From Desulfofundulus australicus DSM 11792 (GTDB lineage Bacteria; Bacillota; Desulfotomaculia; Desulfotomaculales; Desulfovirgulaceae), in NCBI RefSeq assembly GCF_900129285.1, contig NZ_FQUW01000010.1, positions 49,718-113,717 of the forward strand: a stretch of 64,000 nt of DNA, given 5' to 3'. Each line of letters begins with the position of its first letter. Within the stretch, counting starts at the first letter, position 1. Shown in pieces: positions 24,515-33,179 of this stretch. The translations under genes and the position numbers were made by a program. Below the pieces are notes generated by a model. The model did not search any database. It was not told where the DNA came from and saw only the letters and a list, made by a program, of their open reading frames with translations.

Positions 24515-25447
24515 ATGGGAAAAAAAATATATTTCCTCCTGACCTTACTGGTCTTATTCTTCTGTGGGGCAACACCTGCCAGCGGCTACACCGGAAGTTC
24601 CGGGCAGTGCTGCCAGGATACGGAACAGGTTCTCAGGATAGGAGCTCCCTCAAGGGCATCGGAAGATGTATATCACCTGCAACAATTGTTGAACCGGCTG
24701 GGATACTATCACGGGCCGGTCGACGGCATCTACGGTCCGGCCACGGCCGGGGCTGTTAAACTATTCCAGATAGACCGCCACCTGCTCCCCGACGGGGTGG
24801 TGGGACCGGCTACCTGGAACGCCATCGGTCAAACCGCCACCAGGCCGGCCGCCAGCCAGCAGGCCCCACCCCCGGCAAAAGACGTCCGCATTCTCATCGA
24901 TACCACCCGGCGCACCCTGACGGTATTCTTTGACGGCCAGCCCTACCGCCAGTATCCCGTAGCTGTGGGCAAATTCGAAACTCCCACCCCCCTGGGCAAT
25001 TTCCGGGTTGTACGTAAAGCTATGCACTGGGGGACCGGCTTTGGCTCCCGCTGGCTGGGCTTGAACGTTCCCTGGGGGCTGTACGGGATCCACGGGACCA
25101 ACAAGCCGTGGTCCATCGGCAGTTACGCCAGCCACGGGTGCATCCGCATGCACAACCGGGACGTGGAGGAAATATACCCCTGGATTCCCGTGGGGGCACA
25201 GGTAACCATCACCGGCAACCCTTTTACTTACCGGGAACCGCCCTTCCGGGATCTGCGCCGTGATTTTTGCGGCTCGGATGTGATGGAGGTCCAGCGAACG
25301 CTGGCCCGGCTGGGGCTGTTCAAAGGCAAAATCGACGGTACCTGGCGCTGGGACATGGAAGAAAGCGTTTACCGCTTCCGGGCGCTGCATAATCTTTCCC
25401 GGGATAACGTGATCGATAAACCGGCTTACCGGGCGCTGGGATTTTAA
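24515..25447 (+). CDS. L,D-transpeptidase with two peptidoglycan-binding domains
   Basis: A 310-residue secreted enzyme that forms or exchanges 3-3 peptidoglycan cross-links. Signal peptide 1-28; PG_binding_1 domain about 42-100 (LQQLLNRLGYYHGPVDGIYG); YkuD catalytic domain about 110-225 with HGTNKP and the Cys motif SHGCIRM; and a second peptidoglycan-binding domain at the C-terminus (about 245-305, VQRTLARLGLFKGKIDG). Having binding domains on both sides is uncommon. The ATG at 24515 has AGGAGTG upstream. Confidence 0.92.
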   Translation: MGKKIYFLLTLLVLFFCGATPASGYTGSSGQCCQDTEQVLRIGAPSRASEDVYHLQQLLNRLGYYHGPVDGIYGPATAGAVKLFQIDRHLLPDGVVGPATWNAIGQTATRPAASQQAPPPAKDVRILIDTTRRTLTVFFDGQPYRQYPVAVGKFETPTPLGNFRVVRKAMHWGTGFGSRWLGLNVPWGLYGIHGTNKPWSIGSYASHGCIRMHNRDVEEIYPWIPVGAQVTITGNPFTYREPPFRDLRRDFCGSDVMEVQRTLARLGLFKGKIDGTWRWDMEESVYRFRALHNLSRDNVIDKPAYRALGF

Positions 25448-25463
25448 CTATCTTTACATAATG

Positions 25464-26801
25464 CTATGATTTCTCGCACCCGGCCTCAGCGGTCCCCGCT
25501 ACCGGCCGGCGGCGGGATGGCCGGCGGGGCTGATACCTGCTTTTTAAAACCGGTACCACCCGGTAAACATACCACCACATGATGGCAAAGCCAGCCACCA
25601 GGCACGGGAGCACATAAAGGTCCGTGAGCATCACCGCTACGGCCAGTCCGGCAAAAACCAGGGCCGTAATTACAGGGACAAATATTCCTCCGGTCCTCCG
25701 GTCCTTCTGTCTTAAACGGATTACCGCCAGGCCTGCCAGAGCGTAAACTATTGCTTCTATGGCTGCCGCCAGATTTACCAGCACCAGATAGCGGTGGGTA
25801 ACCAGAACCACCAGGGAAATGATCACCCCGGTGGCAAAAACAGTGAGGATGGCCACCCAGGGAGTGAAAAAGCGCATGCTCAGGCGGGAAAAAACGGGTG
25901 GCAGCACATACTCCCGGGCAGAAGCGTATACAAAGCGGGAAACGCTGATCAGACCGGCGTTGAAAGTGGTAATAGAGGCGGCAAGGCTCAAGATCACCAT
26001 CCAGATCACTCCCGCAGGGCCCAGAACGTTACGGGCAAAAACCACCTGCGGGGCGGGTGAAGCAACCAGCGCTTGCCTGGGGGTGGTGGCGGTCATGGCC
26101 ACGGTAAAGAGGGCATAGACCACGCTCAACAGCCCTACGGCCAGCAGCATACCCCGGGAAACCTGGCGGCTGTGGGTAACCTCTTCGGCCAGCGGCGTTA
26201 CCCACTCAAAACCCACAAAGAGAAAAACCCCCACCGCTACGGCACTGATGAAGGCCGGAAGGCCGCCCGTAGCAAAAGGTCCGGTGAGGTGGAAGTTGAC
26301 TTTGGACAGGGCCATAAAACCCAGCACCAGCAGGGAACCCATAAGCCCGCAGGTAATCAGTTCCTGAAACGTGCCCGCAATCTTAACCCCCCGGATATTC
26401 ATGGCCGTGACCACCATAAACATGACCAGGATCCAGGCCAGCGGGGGCACGGCAGGGAAGGCCGCGTTAAGGACAAACGCCAGCACATAACTCTCGGCCC
26501 CCACCACGCCCATTACCACGGTCATGTAGAGCAGGGAAATGGTCAGGGCCAGGCGGTCGTTAAAGGCCCGGGAGAAGTACAGGCGGATACCGGCGGCGGA
26601 GGGAAGGCGTGCGTTCAGCTCCGAAAAGCAGCAGGCAGCCCCCAGGCATAAAAAACCGGCCGTAAGGATGGCCAGCCAGGCGGCATCGCCGGCCAGGAAA
26701 CTGGCCACCTGTACGGCAGCAACAAAAGAGGAACTGGCCAGGGTGAGGCCAGCGCTGGTCGCAATCACGGTACGCAGGGTGAGCACCCGTTTTAAAGCCA
26801 T
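25464..26801 (-). CDS. APC-family amino acid/polyamine permease
   Basis: A 445-residue protein with about 12 helices. TM1 begins LRTVIATSAGLTLASSSF, with the unwound Gly-rich region typical of the APC fold, and the pattern of paired helices continues. The substrate cannot be assigned. It overlaps the SCP2 gene region by a short junction (GGGGTGAGTAA serves as stop and ribosome site), so the two are cotranscribed. Confidence 0.82.
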   Translation of the reverse strand: MALKRVLTLRTVIATSAGLTLASSSFVAAVQVASFLAGDAAWLAILTAGFLCLGAACCFSELNARLPSAAGIRLYFSRAFNDRLALTISLLYMTVVMGVVGAESYVLAFVLNAAFPAVPPLAWILVMFMVVTAMNIRGVKIAGTFQELITCGLMGSLLVLGFMALSKVNFHLTGPFATGGLPAFISAVAVGVFLFVGFEWVTPLAEEVTHSRQVSRGMLLAVGLLSVVYALFTVAMTATTPRQALVASPAPQVVFARNVLGPAGVIWMVILSLAASITTFNAGLISVSRFVYASAREYVLPPVFSRLSMRFFTPWVAILTVFATGVIISLVVLVTHRYLVLVNLAAAIEAIVYALAGLAVIRLRQKDRRTGGIFVPVITALVFAGLAVAVMLTDLYVLPCLVAGFAIMWWYVYRVVPVLKSRYQPRRPSRRRPVAGTAEAGCEKS

Positions 26802-26802
26802 T

Positions 26803-27156
26803 TTACTCACCCCAGATCATCAGGGAGATAAAATCAAGGCGCACAATATCATCTTCCGATCCGATAATTTTCAGCGTACCGTTCATATAAGGTTCGGTGG
26901 GGGTAATATCACCGTAAAAAAGATCCGCCAGGGTTTCGCTGTCAGAAATTACCGTAAGATCGGCCCGGGGGGGCGCCCCTTCCCGCACCGACAGCTCTCC
27001 GTTGCGCAGTTCCAGGGTATGCTGGGAGGGAATGTCGCTGGCCTGCACCAGGACCACCCGATCCCAATCCCGGTTCATAATTTTTAAACGCTCGTTCTTG
27101 TTGTACCCCTCCTGAAAAGCCAGGAGGCTGGCAGTGATTTCCTCGTGAGTGGCCAA
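26803..27156 (-). CDS. SCP2-like sterol-transfer domain protein
   Basis: A 117-residue stand-alone SCP2 domain with the family-type segments TLELRNGELSVREG, ADLTVISDSETLADLFYGD and NGTLKIIGSEDD. SCP2 domains bind lipid or acyl ligands. The start is TTG with GGAGGTAAG. Its position next to a permease and a redox-like protein suggests a metabolic role, not defined by sequence. Confidence 0.75.
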   Translation of the reverse strand: MATHEEITASLLAFQEGYNKNERLKIMNRDWDRVVLVQASDIPSQHTLELRNGELSVREGAPPRADLTVISDSETLADLFYGDITPTEPYMNGTLKIIGSEDDIVRLDFISLMIWGE

Positions 27157-27175
27157 AGATGCTTACCTCCAGAAA

Positions 27176-28087
27176 TCAACGTAATGGCAGCACCCGGGGC
27201 TTGAAATCCAGGCGCCGCAGGAGATCCAGGTAATCCCGGGGGGTGATTTCTTCCACGGGCTTTTGCAACAGGGCCACCAGCACCGCCTCCATGACATTGG
27301 TACCAAAGGAGCGCCCCTCAAATTCAGGGGTGGTGGTCACCAGGCACCCCGCTCCCTTTTCCCTTAAAAAGGTCACATCATCAGCAGTGGTGGTATTGGT
27401 AATAATAGTCTGCCCGTTAAGCCGGGGCATATATCGGCGGACGAGGTGATAATCCCCCGCGATGACCTGAGCTTCCTGGTAATAATGACCAAATTTTTTG
27501 ATCTTCTCCTCGTCCTGGGTTTCCTGCTTCTTCCCGGTGGGGTAAAGCATGTGGAAGGGCAACCTGGTCATTTCCGGCAACAGTTTGGCTGCCAGCTCTT
27601 CCAGCTCGCTGACCGTATGGATAGGGTAGGGAATGCCCGCGGCAAAAATAAGATCTCCAAAGGTTACCTCACAACCCACCCCGGCAAAGGCCTCAGCCAT
27701 CCCAAAACGATCCACCGCACTGACCATCAAAACCCTGGTGCCGGGTGAAAGCAGGTCGGTATGCTCCCGCAGGTAATAAACCGTCTCCCTTTCCAGGGTA
27801 TTTTTCAAACCGCTGCCGTCCACCACCGGGGTTTTCCGGACGGCATCCATAAGTTTTTTCCCATCCTGAATCACATAGCGCGTCTTACCGGCATATAAAT
27901 AGACGTCAATCCCGCCCAGCCCGATGGCATCCACCTTTCCATCCAGTTCCTTTAACAGCTGGACGGCCCGCTCGAAATCACCGTCGGTACCCCGGCGGCT
28001 GATTTCAAAGCGCTCCCCCATTAGCTCCACTTCCACCCGGTGATCCCGCCGCGATGAACCCAGGCTGACGCTGACTACCCGTTTCAA
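27176..28087 (-). CDS. conserved protein annotated in relatives as quinate 5-dehydrogenase-like
   Basis: A 303-residue soluble protein. KRVVSVSLGSSRRDHRVEVEL opens the frame, GGIDVYLYAG follows and VLMVSAVDRFGMAEAF looks like a nucleotide-binding strand-loop-helix. TIITNTTTADDVTFLREKGAGCLVTTTPE is the most conserved-looking stretch. I recall this family carrying the label 'quinate 5-dehydrogenase' in clostridial genomes, but no experimental basis is known to me and no classical Rossmann GxGxxG is seen. The TTG at 28087 has GGAGG upstream. Confidence 0.5.
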   Translation of the reverse strand: MKRVVSVSLGSSRRDHRVEVELMGERFEISRRGTDGDFERAVQLLKELDGKVDAIGLGGIDVYLYAGKTRYVIQDGKKLMDAVRKTPVVDGSGLKNTLERETVYYLREHTDLLSPGTRVLMVSAVDRFGMAEAFAGVGCEVTFGDLIFAAGIPYPIHTVSELEELAAKLLPEMTRLPFHMLYPTGKKQETQDEEKIKKFGHYYQEAQVIAGDYHLVRRYMPRLNGQTIITNTTTADDVTFLREKGAGCLVTTTPEFEGRSFGTNVMEAVLVALLQKPVEEITPRDYLDLLRRLDFKPRVLPLR

Positions 28088-28148
28088 AAAAAGACCTCCA
28101 TTTCCAGATAACAAATACCTGATCCTTATCCATTGTAACCAAATAAAG

Positions 28149-29876
28149 CTAAAAATACAAGCGGCGGCTTTTCATCTCCTGCTCCAAATATCGACGAACC
28201 TCTTCCGGTCCGGATAACTGCAGGGTCCGCAGGGCCACTTCCCGGGCTTCCTTTAAGGTAACTGCCCGGATAACCTTTTTAATTTCCGGCAGAGCCCCTG
28301 CGGCAGCGCTGAACTGGTTCAGCCCCAGGCCTAAAAGGAGCAGGGTAGCCAGCGGTTCTCCGGCCATTTCGCCGCACATGGCCACTTTCTTACGGGCATT
28401 GCGGGCCACGTCAATAACATTTTTCACCAGCCGGAGGATGGCGGGGTGCAGGACCTGGTTCAAGGGATTAATGCCGGCGCTGGCCCGGTCCACCGCCAGG
28501 GTGTATTGAACCAGATCATTGGTGCCTATGCTGTAAAAGTCAACTTCGGGAGCAAACAGCTCGGCCGTCAGGGCTGCCGAGGGCACTTCCACCAGCAGGC
28601 CCACTTCAATATCGGGGTCGAAATTTTTCCCGGCCCTCAGCAGTTCTTCCTGGGCCTGGCGCATCATGGACTTGACCCGGCGCAGATCCTCAACCCGGGA
28701 AATCAGGGGAAACATCACTTTTACCCGGCCGAAGGCGCTGGCCCGCAGGATTGCCTTGATCTGGGTATTGAAAATTTCCTCGAAGTTCAAATTCAACCGG
28801 ATACCCCGGCAGCCCAAAAAGGGATTGGGTTCATAGTGCATGGGCTGGAAAAAGGGACTTGAAGGGCCGGCATAATCGAGGGTACGGATGACCACCGGCC
28901 TGCCCCGCATTCTCTGTACCACCTGGACGTAGAATTCAAACTGCTCATCCTCCCCGGGCATGGTATCCCGTCCCAGGAAAAGATGTTCGGTACGAAACAA
29001 CCCGATTCCTTCCGCCCCCTGGGCCAGGGCGCTGGCCACCTCCCCGGGATGATCGATATTGGCCAGGAGTTGAACCCGGTAACCATCCCTGGTTTCTGCC
29101 GGCAGATCGGAAAGCATCTGCATTTCCTTTTTGCAGGCCAGGTAAGTCTCCCGCCGGTGCTGGTACTCGGCCAGCGTGGCCGGGTCCGGGTTGAGGATGA
29201 CCGTACCTTTGCTGCCGTCAACTATGAGCAGATCACCATTATGGACCCGGTGCACAAAACGCCCCAGGCCCACCACCGCAGGTATTTCCAGGGACCGGGC
29301 CAGAATGCAGGCCGTACAGGTTCGCCCGCCCCTTTCAATGGCCAGGCCCAGGATGCGGGAACGGTCAAGCTGCATACTGTCCGGAGCGCTCAAGTCCCGG
29401 GCCACCACTATGGATTCCTCTTTCAGGCGCGGCACCGGTGTCCAGGACTGTCCGAGCAAAATACGCAGCAGGCGGCACCCTACATCCCTGTAGTCGGCCG
29501 CCCGCTCACGCAGGTATTCGTCTCCTGAATCCTCAAACATCCGGACATAGTTGGTCACCACTTCGCCCACGGCACCTTCCACGTTGACACCCGAACGAAC
29601 GATGCTGATCAGTTCCGATTCAAAGGTGGCGTCTTCCAGAATCATCAGCTGGGCGTGAAAGGTACCCGCCCGGTCCCGGCCCAGGTCCGACATGGCCCGG
29701 GCATAAATCCCGGCCAGCTCCTGGTGGGCCTGCTGGAGGGCGTGCTGCAGCCGCACCAGTTCCCGGCTGACCTCTTCCGGTGAAATGGTTTTTCGCTCAA
29801 ATTCCAGCTGCTCCGGGCGAAAGATGAAGGCCCTGCCAATAGCAATCCCCGGCGCCCCGGCAATTCCTTTTAACAT
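28149..29876 (-). CDS. enzyme-I-like PEP phosphotransferase lacking the active-site histidine
   Basis: A 575-residue protein colinear with PTS enzyme I: N-terminal domain from LKGIAGAPGIAIG, then the phospho-His swivel, then the PEP-binding barrel. The swivel motif GGRTSH is GGRTCT here (residues 183-188), so the phosphorylated His (189 in E. coli) is Thr188. IGGDK of the barrel is replaced by AGPSS. Other PEP-site elements remain: FRTEHLF, IRTLD, GLLVEVPSA, SIGTNDLVQYT and MCGEMAG with Cys501. It therefore probably binds PEP but cannot pass phosphate to HPr. No HPr or EII gene is nearby. The ATG at 29876 has AGGGGG at proper spacing. Confidence 0.85.
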   Translation of the reverse strand: MLKGIAGAPGIAIGRAFIFRPEQLEFERKTISPEEVSRELVRLQHALQQAHQELAGIYARAMSDLGRDRAGTFHAQLMILEDATFESELISIVRSGVNVEGAVGEVVTNYVRMFEDSGDEYLRERAADYRDVGCRLLRILLGQSWTPVPRLKEESIVVARDLSAPDSMQLDRSRILGLAIERGGRTCTACILARSLEIPAVVGLGRFVHRVHNGDLLIVDGSKGTVILNPDPATLAEYQHRRETYLACKKEMQMLSDLPAETRDGYRVQLLANIDHPGEVASALAQGAEGIGLFRTEHLFLGRDTMPGEDEQFEFYVQVVQRMRGRPVVIRTLDYAGPSSPFFQPMHYEPNPFLGCRGIRLNLNFEEIFNTQIKAILRASAFGRVKVMFPLISRVEDLRRVKSMMRQAQEELLRAGKNFDPDIEVGLLVEVPSAALTAELFAPEVDFYSIGTNDLVQYTLAVDRASAGINPLNQVLHPAILRLVKNVIDVARNARKKVAMCGEMAGEPLATLLLLGLGLNQFSAAAGALPEIKKVIRAVTLKEAREVALRTLQLSGPEEVRRYLEQEMKSRRLYF

Positions 29877-30033
29877 GCGCATTACCCCCCCTGAAAAATT
29901 TCCTGAGAACAAAAATGACCAGCTCTTGCTGGTACCTTAATATGACGACAGCTGCTACTTCTAGTATATTTATTTTTAACTTCGACGTGACTCATTTCTT
30001 TCCTGCTTTTTGAACAGCCGGAAAACAATAAAA

Positions 30034-30059
30034 TGGCGGGAGGCCTGTTCCTCCCGCCA
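30034..30059 (-). terminator. terminator after the 133-residue gene
   Basis: TGGCGGGAG/CTCCCGCCA nine-pair stem followed on the minus strand by TTTTATTGTTTT. Confidence 0.8.
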
Positions 30060-30076
30060 CAGGTTTTACCCGTCGC

Positions 30077-30478
30077 TCAAACCCGGGCTCCGTGTTTTTT
30101 AAGTATTTCCACGGCCTCCTGCACCCTGTCCTCCCCGGTAACAACCGTCAGCAGAAAAGCGCTCCCCCCGGCCAGTCCGTAATCGCAGGCAGCCATACCG
30201 CTTACCGAGGGGTCGGCCGCCCTGAGGACCCGGGAATCACTTTCAGTTAACCCGGTGCCGGTGGAAAAAAGGGTCAGCCCGGTAATGGAATCCGCCCGGC
30301 CGGCCAGGGGATAATTAATTTCGGCATTATCCTCCACCCCGAAACGGGATACGCGGTCCAGGGTGAGGGTATCATAACCGGCGGACTTTAACTCCTCCAT
30401 AGCCCGCCGTGCGCTGGTGCTGGAGGGAAAGTAGGCCAGGATGGAGCGTTCCCCGGGGGAAAGCTGCATTACCATCAT
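30077..30478 (-). CDS. conserved hypothetical protein, 133 residues
   Basis: A small soluble protein with an alpha/beta start (SILAYFPSSTSARRAMEELKSAGYDTLTLDRVSR) that resembles the DUF-type domains in general-stress protein 17M, where a helix follows a strand and 'RAMEELKSAGY'. The C-terminus (LTVVTGEDRVQEAVEILKKHGARV) is another strand-helix unit. A Gly/Ala-rich segment lies between them. AAGGAG lies upstream, but the exact start among GTG-ATG-ATG-GTA-ATG is uncertain. Confidence 0.65.
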   Translation of the reverse strand: MMVMQLSPGERSILAYFPSSTSARRAMEELKSAGYDTLTLDRVSRFGVEDNAEINYPLAGRADSITGLTLFSTGTGLTESDSRVLRAADPSVSGMAACDYGLAGGSAFLLTVVTGEDRVQEAVEILKKHGARV

Positions 30479-30540
30479 CACCCCTGCCTTCTTTCTCCTT
30501 ATTATAACCTTCCGGGCAGGGGAAAATGCGGTCCCGGCAG

Positions 30541-31239
30541 TTAGCCCTTCTGGATATGCCGGTAAAAAAATAGCAAAAACCCGGCTGTGGAACGCTGGGC
30601 CCGGGGAAGCAGGACACCTGTAGCCTCGTGGTAACTTTCTTCACCGGAGCTGGCCCTGACCAGGGGGTAGTATTCCCTGGCCACCCAGGCATTGGCAGCC
30701 ACCCATTCCTCGGGTGTATGGCCCAGGTGATAAAGACCCCCGGAGTTAACCCGGTAATAGTGTTTTCGCCCCTTGACCCACTTCTCATAGTCCAGGTGGC
30801 CGTCAAAGAGCTGACAGCAAGCGTGATGGGGTACACAGGCATCCTGCACCAGGTGCACGGCCGCACCAAGCATGAACAACGCCTTGCGGTATTTACCCCG
30901 GTGCCAGAAAAATAAGGCCCGGTCAAAATACTGCCTGCATTTCTGGGCGGCATTTCCCCACGCCCATACCCCAACCCCCCGTCGGGGATCAAAATGGTGG
31001 GTGGTGCTGCGCAGCCCCCGGTCAGCCCAGGTAACTCCCGCATCCAGCTGGGTAGCAAACCGGCCAATCAACCGGGCACAATCCCGGTATCCGTCATGGT
31101 AGAGGATAATCCGCCCCTGCTCATTACAAAAAACATGGGTATCGCTGGCCCCCAGCACCTGCAGCGGAAGGTGCAGGGAAGACAGGTAACGGGAGGCAGC
31201 AGCCACCGGATGGGCCCACCTGGCAACATGAACTTTCAT
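30541..31239 (-). CDS. zinc-dependent phospholipase C-like protein
   Basis: A 232-residue protein related to the clostridial/bacillus PLC fold (zinc-dependent phospholipase C / S1-P1 nuclease-like). Candidate zinc ligands are the His-rich STTHHFDP, the Asp/His in FMLGAAVHLVQDACVPHHACC (the classic HxxxD...H pattern) and HLDYEKWV. No signal peptide is seen from the ATG at 31239 (GGGGTG upstream), which is unusual for a secreted phospholipase; an intracellular role in phospholipid or spore metabolism is possible. A TTGACA/CATAAT promoter precedes it. Confidence 0.75.
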   Translation of the reverse strand: MKVHVARWAHPVAAASRYLSSLHLPLQVLGASDTHVFCNEQGRIILYHDGYRDCARLIGRFATQLDAGVTWADRGLRSTTHHFDPRRGVGVWAWGNAAQKCRQYFDRALFFWHRGKYRKALFMLGAAVHLVQDACVPHHACCQLFDGHLDYEKWVKGRKHYYRVNSGGLYHLGHTPEEWVAANAWVAREYYPLVRASSGEESYHEATGVLLPRAQRSTAGFLLFFYRHIQKG

Positions 31240-31336
31240 TTCCACACCCCGTTTAATTTCTTGAAGGAAATAACCGGATAACCCTGTTGATATTCTCCAT
31301 AAACAGGTAAAACACCTTTTAACTTTATAATTAGGT

Positions 31337-31365
31337 ATTATGGTCAATTACAATTTTTATGTCAA
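31337..31365 (-). promoter_or_regulatory. promoter of the phospholipase-like gene
   Basis: TTGACA, 17-base spacer, CATAAT on the minus strand; about 95 bases of leader before the start. Confidence 0.7.
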
Positions 31366-31376
31366 TACCGTAAACT

Positions 31377-31394
31377 TTGAGATATTTTTCACAA
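31377..31394. promoter_or_regulatory. TTGTGAA-type operator upstream of the phospholipase promoter
   Basis: Plus strand TTGAGATATTTTTCACAA: one exact half and five of seven matches in the other. It is centred about 55 bases upstream of the predicted start, an activator-like position, unlike the site at 8786 which sits on the start. The rest of 31395-31637 is AT-rich, with a GTTCC..GGAAC hairpin near 31458 but no gene. Confidence 0.4.
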
Positions 31395-31637
31395 ATAAGC
31401 TTGCCTTTTCATACTTATATGTTAAAATTATATTAAGATAATTCCCCCGCCCGGTATGTTCCCGTTCACGGAACAGGGAAAGTTAACACGGGGAACACCG
31501 CCGGATGCATTGTAATAAGGCTAACATTTCACAATTACCGCAAAACAGCCAATTAAGGCCGTTAAGGACAGGAGAATTCCTTTTTTGGCAGGAAGGCGTA
31601 TGATCAAAGCAGAGGACCCCGTTGGAGGTGGCACCCC

Positions 31638-31886
31638 ATGGCACTTATGCAACATCTGCATCATTTTACCGGAGCTGGTATTAAGGCCACCCCGGTGCCG
31701 GGCACAAACAAGTACCATATTCAATTTCAGGACGGCAGCAGCGTTTATGTAAATGAACGGGTTTTTTTCCGCCTCCTGAATTCCGAAGAAAATACGGAGA
31801 ACGTCATCAGGATCCTGCGGGAGCAAACCCACCCCCCGAACTACCCGGAACGCTATCAGAACATCCTCCGGGCAACCCGGCGCTGA
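31638..31886 (+). CDS. hypothetical protein, 82 residues
   Basis: A small, soluble, mixed alpha/beta protein (KYHIQFQDGSSVYVNERVFFRLLN, then a helix and a basic tail). GGAGGTGG precedes the ATG at ideal spacing and codon use matches the neighbours. No family was recognised. It stands alone between divergent and convergent genes. Confidence 0.6.
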   Translation: MALMQHLHHFTGAGIKATPVPGTNKYHIQFQDGSSVYVNERVFFRLLNSEENTENVIRILREQTHPPNYPERYQNILRATRR

Positions 31887-32023
31887 AAGGGCGCCGGTTT
31901 TTCACACTACTCAATTGAACCACTTACAGGAAATTTCGTCAAGAAGAAATCATGTCGAATGGTGATGAACCGGCAGGGTGTTCTTTTTATACCTGCCATC
32001 GACCCGTCCGGCAGGTCAAACCG

Positions 32024-32845
32024 TCAGCTGAAATTGCGGATTACCAGCTCCGGCACCGGCCCACGCTTATCGGCCCGGCAGTTGATAGCCCTCCTGGCGT
32101 AAACCACCTGTATGTTATAGTCCTTGTAAAGCTCGCGGATGAAAGGCGTATCCGAGTTGCTCAACATGACCAGGCAGCCCCTCTCATCCAGCTCCCGGAA
32201 TACCTCCGCCAGGCGCCGCTGGTCATCTTCCCCAAATGCAGCGGGGGTATAGCTGGTGAAGCTGGCCGTTGCCGAAAGCGGGTGATAGGGGGGGTCCAGG
32301 TAGACGAAAGCTCCCGGTTCGGCGCAGTCCAGGACCAGGCTGAAGTCGCCGCAGATTAATTCCGCTTTCTTCAGGGCCCCGCTCACCAGGCGCAGGTTCG
32401 GCTCATCCACTATTTTCGGGTTCCTGTAACGCCCGAAGGGCACGTTGTGCTGCCCCCGGCTGTTCATCCGCCACAGTCCGTTGTAGCCCGTCTTGTTCAG
32501 GTAGAGAAATCTCGAGGCCCTGGCCACAGGGCCCATCCGGTGGGGATCAAGGGCGCGGACGCGGTAGTAATATTCGGCGGTGTTTTCATGTTTCCTCAAG
32601 TCCTGCAGGAGAGCATCCAGCTCGTCCCGCACAACCCGGTAAAAATTAATTAAATCCTCATTGCTGTCAATCAATACCGCCCTGGGGGGCAGCAGGTGGA
32701 AGAAAACCGCCCCCCCGCCTGCAAAAGGCTCAACGTACTGGCCGAACTCCCTTTTGGGAAACAGAGGCTCGAACTGGGGTATGAGCTGGGATTTTCCACC
32801 CGCCCACTTGACGGGTGGCCTGGGCTTTTCTTTCCCCGCATGCAC
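32024..32845 (-). CDS. Dam-type DNA N6-adenine methyltransferase
   Basis: An alpha-class (D12 class) adenine methylase of about 273 residues, expected to methylate GATC or a related site. Visible: the AdoMet loop PVKWAGGKSQLIPQ with PFAGGGAVFF, YLNKTGYNGLWR (DpnM/Dam signature), catalytic DPPY in YLDPPYHPLSAT and the C-terminal LSNSD. No endonuclease gene adjoins, so it looks like an orphan methylase. The GTG at 32845 is preferred on spacing to AGGGGG; an ATG at 32851 is only one base from it. Confidence 0.9.
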   Translation of the reverse strand: MHAGKEKPRPPVKWAGGKSQLIPQFEPLFPKREFGQYVEPFAGGGAVFFHLLPPRAVLIDSNEDLINFYRVVRDELDALLQDLRKHENTAEYYYRVRALDPHRMGPVARASRFLYLNKTGYNGLWRMNSRGQHNVPFGRYRNPKIVDEPNLRLVSGALKKAELICGDFSLVLDCAEPGAFVYLDPPYHPLSATASFTSYTPAAFGEDDQRRLAEVFRELDERGCLVMLSNSDTPFIRELYKDYNIQVVYARRAINCRADKRGPVPELVIRNFS

Positions 32846-33179
32846 AACCATTCCCCCTGAAGGAAATCAATCGACTGGTGCCGCCAACACGCGCAAATCA
32901 CGCTCCCGGCCCCTGCGGCTACGGGCCATTCCGCCCCCCGGCCATGCCGTTTCCGGAAGGCTTTCTGCTGCCCGCCCGGCTCTTTAACCCACGGATACCC
33001 TGTACAGCCTTCACCGCCCATTCGCGTAACCCGGGCGCTCCGTCAAAACTTTGGGGTCCATTAACCCTGGCTCTGAGGAAAATTCGCCATCCTTCCGCCT
33101 GTCTCCTGCCTGTTCGTTTAACCCGCTCAACAAGCCGCACCCCGGGCGTCCTGATCATGAAACTGTGGCTTTAAAAAAT
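32846..33179. other. 334-base stretch with no supported gene
   Basis: Open frames exist on both strands, but each lacks a ribosome site and reads as low-complexity Arg/Pro/Gly-rich protein. No repeat, promoter or terminator stands out. It could be decayed coding sequence. Confidence 0.4.

Noticed and set aside
32919..33158. Minus-strand 79-codon frame between the Dam methylase and the deacetylase
   Set aside because: Arg/Gly-rich with no ribosome site; overlapping frames exist on the other strand. It could be decayed coding sequence but cannot be supported.
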